Shown here: positions 38,951 to 42,399 of the stretch, piece by piece
How the letters are laid out: every line of letters starts with the position of its first letter
How positions within the stretch are numbered: the stretch's first letter is position 1
Source: CAZOVK01 sp964583165
Lineage (GTDB): Bacteria > Bacillota > Clostridia > Lachnospirales > WRAX01
Assembly: GCA_964583165.1 (NCBI GenBank)
Contig: CAZOVK010000011.1
Location: forward strand, 1-42,399
Length of the DNA stretch: 42,399 nucleotides
Direction: 5' to 3'
Made by a program: the position numbers and the translations under genes
Notes under the pieces: generated by a model
Told to the model about the DNA's origin: nothing
Databases searched by the model: none
What the model saw: only the letters and a program-made list of their open reading frames with translations

Positions 38951-41900
38951 ATGGAGAGAAACAGGATTAAGCCGCTAAGACTGGGTGAAGTCACGCGCAT
39001 GAGTTATTCGCGCATTGAAGACGCCCTGGAGATGCCTAATCTTATTGAAGTTCAGCTCGACAGTTACAAGTGGTTCTTAGAAGAGGGTTTCCGCGAGGTC
39101 TTTCAAGACATCAGCCCCATTACTGACTATAGCGGTTCACTCATGCTTGAGTTTGTGAACTACCGCTTAGACAAAGAACCTAAGTATACGGTAGAGCAAG
39201 CCAAGGAGCGCGACACGACATACGCCGCCCCGCTTTGGGTCACGGTAAGGCTTAAATATAAGGAACAGAACGAGTATATCGAGCAGGACATCTTCTTAGG
39301 TGACTTCCCGCTTATGACAGAAACGGGCACGTTTATTATAAACGGCGCAGAACGCGTTATAGTCAGTCAGCTTGTGCGTTCGCCCGGTATCTATTATGAT
39401 ATAAAGTATGATAAAGTCGGCAAACAGTTAATGAGCACAACCGTTATTCCGAACCGCGGCGCGTGGCTTGAGTATGAAACAGACTCATCCGACGTGTTTT
39501 CTGTGCGTGTGGACAGAACGCGTAAAGTACCCGTAACTGTTTTCATCCGCGCTATGGGTATCGGCACTGACGCAGAGATTATTGAGTTGTTCGGCGAAGA
39601 ACCGAAGATTTTGGCGACGATTGAGAAGGACGTAGCTAAGACTTATGAAGAAGGTCTTATCGAAGTCTATAAGCGCATCCGTCCGGGTGAGCCGCCGACT
39701 GTTGAGAACTCCGAAAGCTTATTGCGTAACATGTTCTTCGACCCGAAACGCTACGATTTGGCGAAAGTCGGGCGTTATAAGTATAATAAGAAGCTTCACC
39801 TAAAGAACCGCGTGCGCGGTTTGCGCCTTGCCGCCCCTGCGATTGACATCACAACGGGCGAGATTATCGCGGGTGAGAATGAAGTCATCACAATGGAACT
39901 CGCGGAACAGATTCAGAACGCGGGCGTTGCCTCAATTTCTGTAATCACGGCTGACGGGCGCAAGACAAAGGTACTGACTAACCACATGGTTGATATCAAC
40001 TACTATATCGGTCATATGGGCTTAGACGGTAAGACTTTGGGCATTAAAGAGCTCGTGCATTACCCCGTTCTCGCGAAACTACTTGAAGAATACACGACGG
40101 CGCAAGCCCTCGCTAACGCGATTCGCGAGAACATGAGCCGCCTAATCCCGAAGCATATCACGATTGACGATATGATGGCTTCCATTAACTATATCATATG
40201 CTTAGACTATGGTATTGGTAATACGGACGACATCGACCATTTGGGCAACCGCCGCATTCGTGCCGTGGGTGAGCTTCTGCAAAATCAATTCCGTATTGGT
40301 CTTACGCGTATGGAGCGCGTTGTGCGTGAGCGAATGACGATACAGGATATGGACGCTGTTACACCGCAAGCCCTCATTAACATTCGCCCCGTAACAGCCG
40401 CGATTAAGGAATTCTTCGGTTCATCACAGCTTTCACAGTTCATGGAGCAGACAAACCCCATGGGCGAATTGAACCATAAACGCCGTCTTTCCGCGCTAGG
40501 CCCCGGTGGTCTGTCGCGTGACCGCGCAGGCTTTGAAGTCCGTGACGTTCATAACTCACACTATGGGCGTATGTGCCCGATTGAAACGCCCGAAGGTCCC
40601 AATATCGGTCTGATTAACTCCCTTGCGACATTCGCGAGAATTAACGAATATGGCTTTATTGAAGCCCCGTATAGAAGAGTTGTTAAAGAAGCCGGCAAGC
40701 CGCCGCGAGTGACCGACGAAGTCATCTATGTAACGGCTGACGAAGAAGAGAACTACATCATAGCGCAGGCGAACGCGCCGATTGACAAAGAGGGGCATTT
40801 CCTCAATGCGCGTGTCGGTTGCCGCCACAAAGACGACATCAATGACGTTGACCGCGAGCTCGTTGACCTCATGGACGTATCGCCGAAGCAGATAGTTTCT
40901 GTCGCGACGGCACTGATACCGTTCCTTGAAAATGACAACGAAACACGCGCGCTCATGGGCGCAAACATGCAACGTCAGGCAGTACCACTTCTGACAAGCA
41001 AAGCCCCGATTGTCGGCACAGGTATAGAGCACAAGTCCGCCAAGGACTCGGGCGTGTGCGCCGTGGCGAAAGAATCGGGTGTGGTTGAATATGTTTCAGC
41101 TGACCGCATCGTTTTACGCAACGACAACGGCTCACGCGACACATATCGCCTACAGAAATTCGCGCGTTCTAACCAAGGTACATGTATTAACCAACGCCCG
41201 ATTGTCAAGAAAGGGCAGATAATCAAGAAGGGTCAGATTATAGCTGACGGCCCATCCACAGAGCAGGGCGAATTGGCTCTCGGCAAGAACCCGCTTATCG
41301 GCTTTATGACGTGGGAGGGTTATAACTATGAGGACGCTATCTTGTTAAGCGAGCGCCTTGTAGCTGACGACGTTTATACATCTATTCATATAGAAGAATA
41401 CGAGTGCGAAGCGCGTGATACGAAGCTCGGTTCAGAAGAAATCACGCGTGACATCCCGAATGTGGGTGACGAAGCGCTCAAAGACCTTGACGAAAACGGC
41501 ATTATCCGCATTGGCGCGGAGGTAGGCCCGAACGACATTCTTGTCGGCAAGGTCACGCCAAAGGGCGAAACAGAACTGACGGCAGAAGAGAAGCTGCTAC
41601 GCGCGATTTTCGGCGAAAAGGCGCGTGACGTGCGTGACATGAGCTTACGCGTACCGCATGGTGAATCGGGCATTATCGTTGACGTTAAGGTGTTCAAGCG
41701 TGAGAACCACGACGAACTCCCACCCGGTGTAAACATGGTCGTGCGTGTCAATATCGCGCAAAAGCGCAAAATCAGCGTCGGCGACAAGATGGCCGGTCGT
41801 CACGGCAACAAGGGCGTTATCTCACGCGTTCTGCCAGTTGAGGATATGCCATTCCTGCCGAATGGCAGACCGTTGGACATCGTACTGAATCCTCTGGGCG

Positions 41901-42399
41901 TTCCGTCGCGTATGAACATCGGTCAGGTTTTCGAGGTGCATTTGGGTTTGGCTGCGAACGTACTTGGTTTTAAGATGGCAACCCCTGTCTTTGACGGCGC
42001 GAATGAGCAAGATATAGTAGACATACTGACACTTGCCGACGACTTCGCCAACATGGAGTGGGAAGACTTCCACGAGAAGTGGGAGCCGATTCTTGACGAC
42101 TTTATGATGGCTGATTTAGAAGCCCACAAAGACCACCGTGAAGAGTGGCGCGGGGTTGAAATTTCAACAAACGGCAAAATCCGCCTGCGCGACGGTCGCA
42201 CGGGCGAGTATTTCGACAACGCCGTTACAGTTGGCTTCATGCACTATCTGAAACTTCACCACCTGGTTGACGACAAGATTCACGCGCGTTCAACAGGCCC
42301 GTACAGCTTGGTCACGCAACAGCCATTGGGCGGTAAGGCTCAATTCGGCGGACAGCGTTTCGGCGAGATGGAAGTTTGGGCGCTGGAAGCTTACGGCGC
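38951..42399 (+). CDS. rpoB: RNA polymerase beta subunit, truncated by the window edge
   Basis: The frame is open from ATG 38951 (AAAGGAGCGG site) to the right edge, 1149 codons, so only the C-terminal end is missing. The N-terminus MERNRIKPLRLGEVTRMSYSRIEDALEMPNL reads as a Firmicutes RpoB. Landmarks in order: TGTFIINGAERVIVSQLVRSPG; the rifampicin pocket FFGSSQLSQFMEQTNPMGELNHKRRLSALGPGG (residues about 489-521); GRMCPIETPEGPNIGLI; GDKMAGRHGNKGVIS; and GGKAQFGGQRFGEMEVWALEAYG at the edge. The rifampicin-contact Asp (E. coli 516) is Glu499 here; His and Ser of positions 526 and 531 are kept. The gene starts its own transcription unit. Confidence 0.99.
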   Translation, partial: MERNRIKPLRLGEVTRMSYSRIEDALEMPNLIEVQLDSYKWFLEEGFREVFQDISPITDYSGSLMLEFVNYRLDKEPKYTVEQAKERDTTYAAPLWVTVRLKYKEQNEYIEQDIFLGDFPLMTETGTFIINGAERVIVSQLVRSPGIYYDIKYDKVGKQLMSTTVIPNRGAWLEYETDSSDVFSVRVDRTRKVPVTVFIRAMGIGTDAEIIELFGEEPKILATIEKDVAKTYEEGLIEVYKRIRPGEPPTVENSESLLRNMFFDPKRYDLAKVGRYKYNKKLHLKNRVRGLRLAAPAIDITTGEIIAGENEVITMELAEQIQNAGVASISVITADGRKTKVLTNHMVDINYYIGHMGLDGKTLGIKELVHYPVLAKLLEEYTTAQALANAIRENMSRLIPKHITIDDMMASINYIICLDYGIGNTDDIDHLGNRRIRAVGELLQNQFRIGLTRMERVVRERMTIQDMDAVTPQALINIRPVTAAIKEFFGSSQLSQFMEQTNPMGELNHKRRLSALGPGGLSRDRAGFEVRDVHNSHYGRMCPIETPEGPNIGLINSLATFARINEYGFIEAPYRRVVKEAGKPPRVTDEVIYVTADEEENYIIAQANAPIDKEGHFLNARVGCRHKDDINDVDRELVDLMDVSPKQIVSVATALIPFLENDNETRALMGANMQRQAVPLLTSKAPIVGTGIEHKSAKDSGVCAVAKESGVVEYVSADRIVLRNDNGSRDTYRLQKFARSNQGTCINQRPIVKKGQIIKKGQIIADGPSTEQGELALGKNPLIGFMTWEGYNYEDAILLSERLVADDVYTSIHIEEYECEARDTKLGSEEITRDIPNVGDEALKDLDENGIIRIGAEVGPNDILVGKVTPKGETELTAEEKLLRAIFGEKARDVRDMSLRVPHGESGIIVDVKVFKRENHDELPPGVNMVVRVNIAQKRKISVGDKMAGRHGNKGVISRVLPVEDMPFLPNGRPLDIVLNPLGVPSRMNIGQVFEVHLGLAANVLGFKMATPVFDGANEQDIVDILTLADDFANMEWEDFHEKWEPILDDFMMADLEAHKDHREEWRGVEISTNGKIRLRDGRTGEYFDNAVTVGFMHYLKLHHLVDDKIHARSTGPYSLVTQQPLGGKAQFGGQRFGEMEVWALEAYG

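Overview
The window reads as chromosomal DNA of a strictly anaerobic Gram-positive bacterium of the Clostridia type. The evidence is [FeFe]-hydrogenase genes of the sensory kind, an oxygen-sensitive AsrABC sulfite reductase, many lipoprotein signal peptides with single-membrane importers, sigma-A promoters with 17-bp spacers, strong GGAGG ribosome binding sites, and a Firmicutes-like RpoB, EF-Tu and S12. I cannot name a genus. Non-ATG starts are common, even for tuf, fusA and rpsG. I see no insertion sequence, integrase, CRISPR array or rRNA gene.

Layout. 1-3060 (+): end of a PAS-bearing sensory hydrogenase, a SpoIIE/PP2C phosphatase with an unrecognised C-terminal domain, and a second ferredoxin-domain [FeFe] hydrogenase homologue. 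3117-6518 (-): iron-chelate/heme/B12-type ABC importer (binding lipoprotein, permease, ATPase) and an ATC-hydrolase-family protein. 6618-10462 (+): LysR regulator, then asrABC. 10489-14887 (-): str operon rpsL-rpsG-fusA-tuf. 15045-18052 (-): arginase, ornithine aminotransferase and a coiled-coil membrane protein. 18203-20005 (+): exported 5'-nucleotidase with LysM. 20079-21480: frameshifted SLOG/DUF2493 gene, small ribbon-helix-helix protein, unknown protein and tRNA-Val. 21664-27738 (+): oligopeptide ABC operon whose binding-protein gene carries an in-frame stop. 27810-31057 (+): GNAT acetyltransferase, DUF1667 protein and polar amino-acid ABC importer. 31195-33375 (+): NfeD-flotillin pair. 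33444-38647: NUDIX hydrolase, P-loop kinase, degenerate receiver protein, Fe-S aldo/keto reductase with divergent HxlR regulator, DUF2087 regulator, second GNAT and a HhH-GPD DNA glycosylase. 38951 to the right edge (+): rpoB, cut by the window.

The genes fit a fermentative, amino-acid- and peptide-using anaerobe: peptides and polar amino acids are imported, arginine can pass through ornithine to glutamate semialdehyde, and sulfite can act as an electron sink through AsrABC. The most system-like locus is at the left edge, where two hydrogenase homologues flank a phosphatase, suggesting H2 or redox state is turned into a protein-phosphorylation signal. The most unusual DNA signals are a 10-bp-phased hexamer array before the amino-acid importer, a perfect inverted repeat just downstream of the -10 of a LuxR/DUF2087 regulator, and the separation and inversion of the str operon relative to rpoB.
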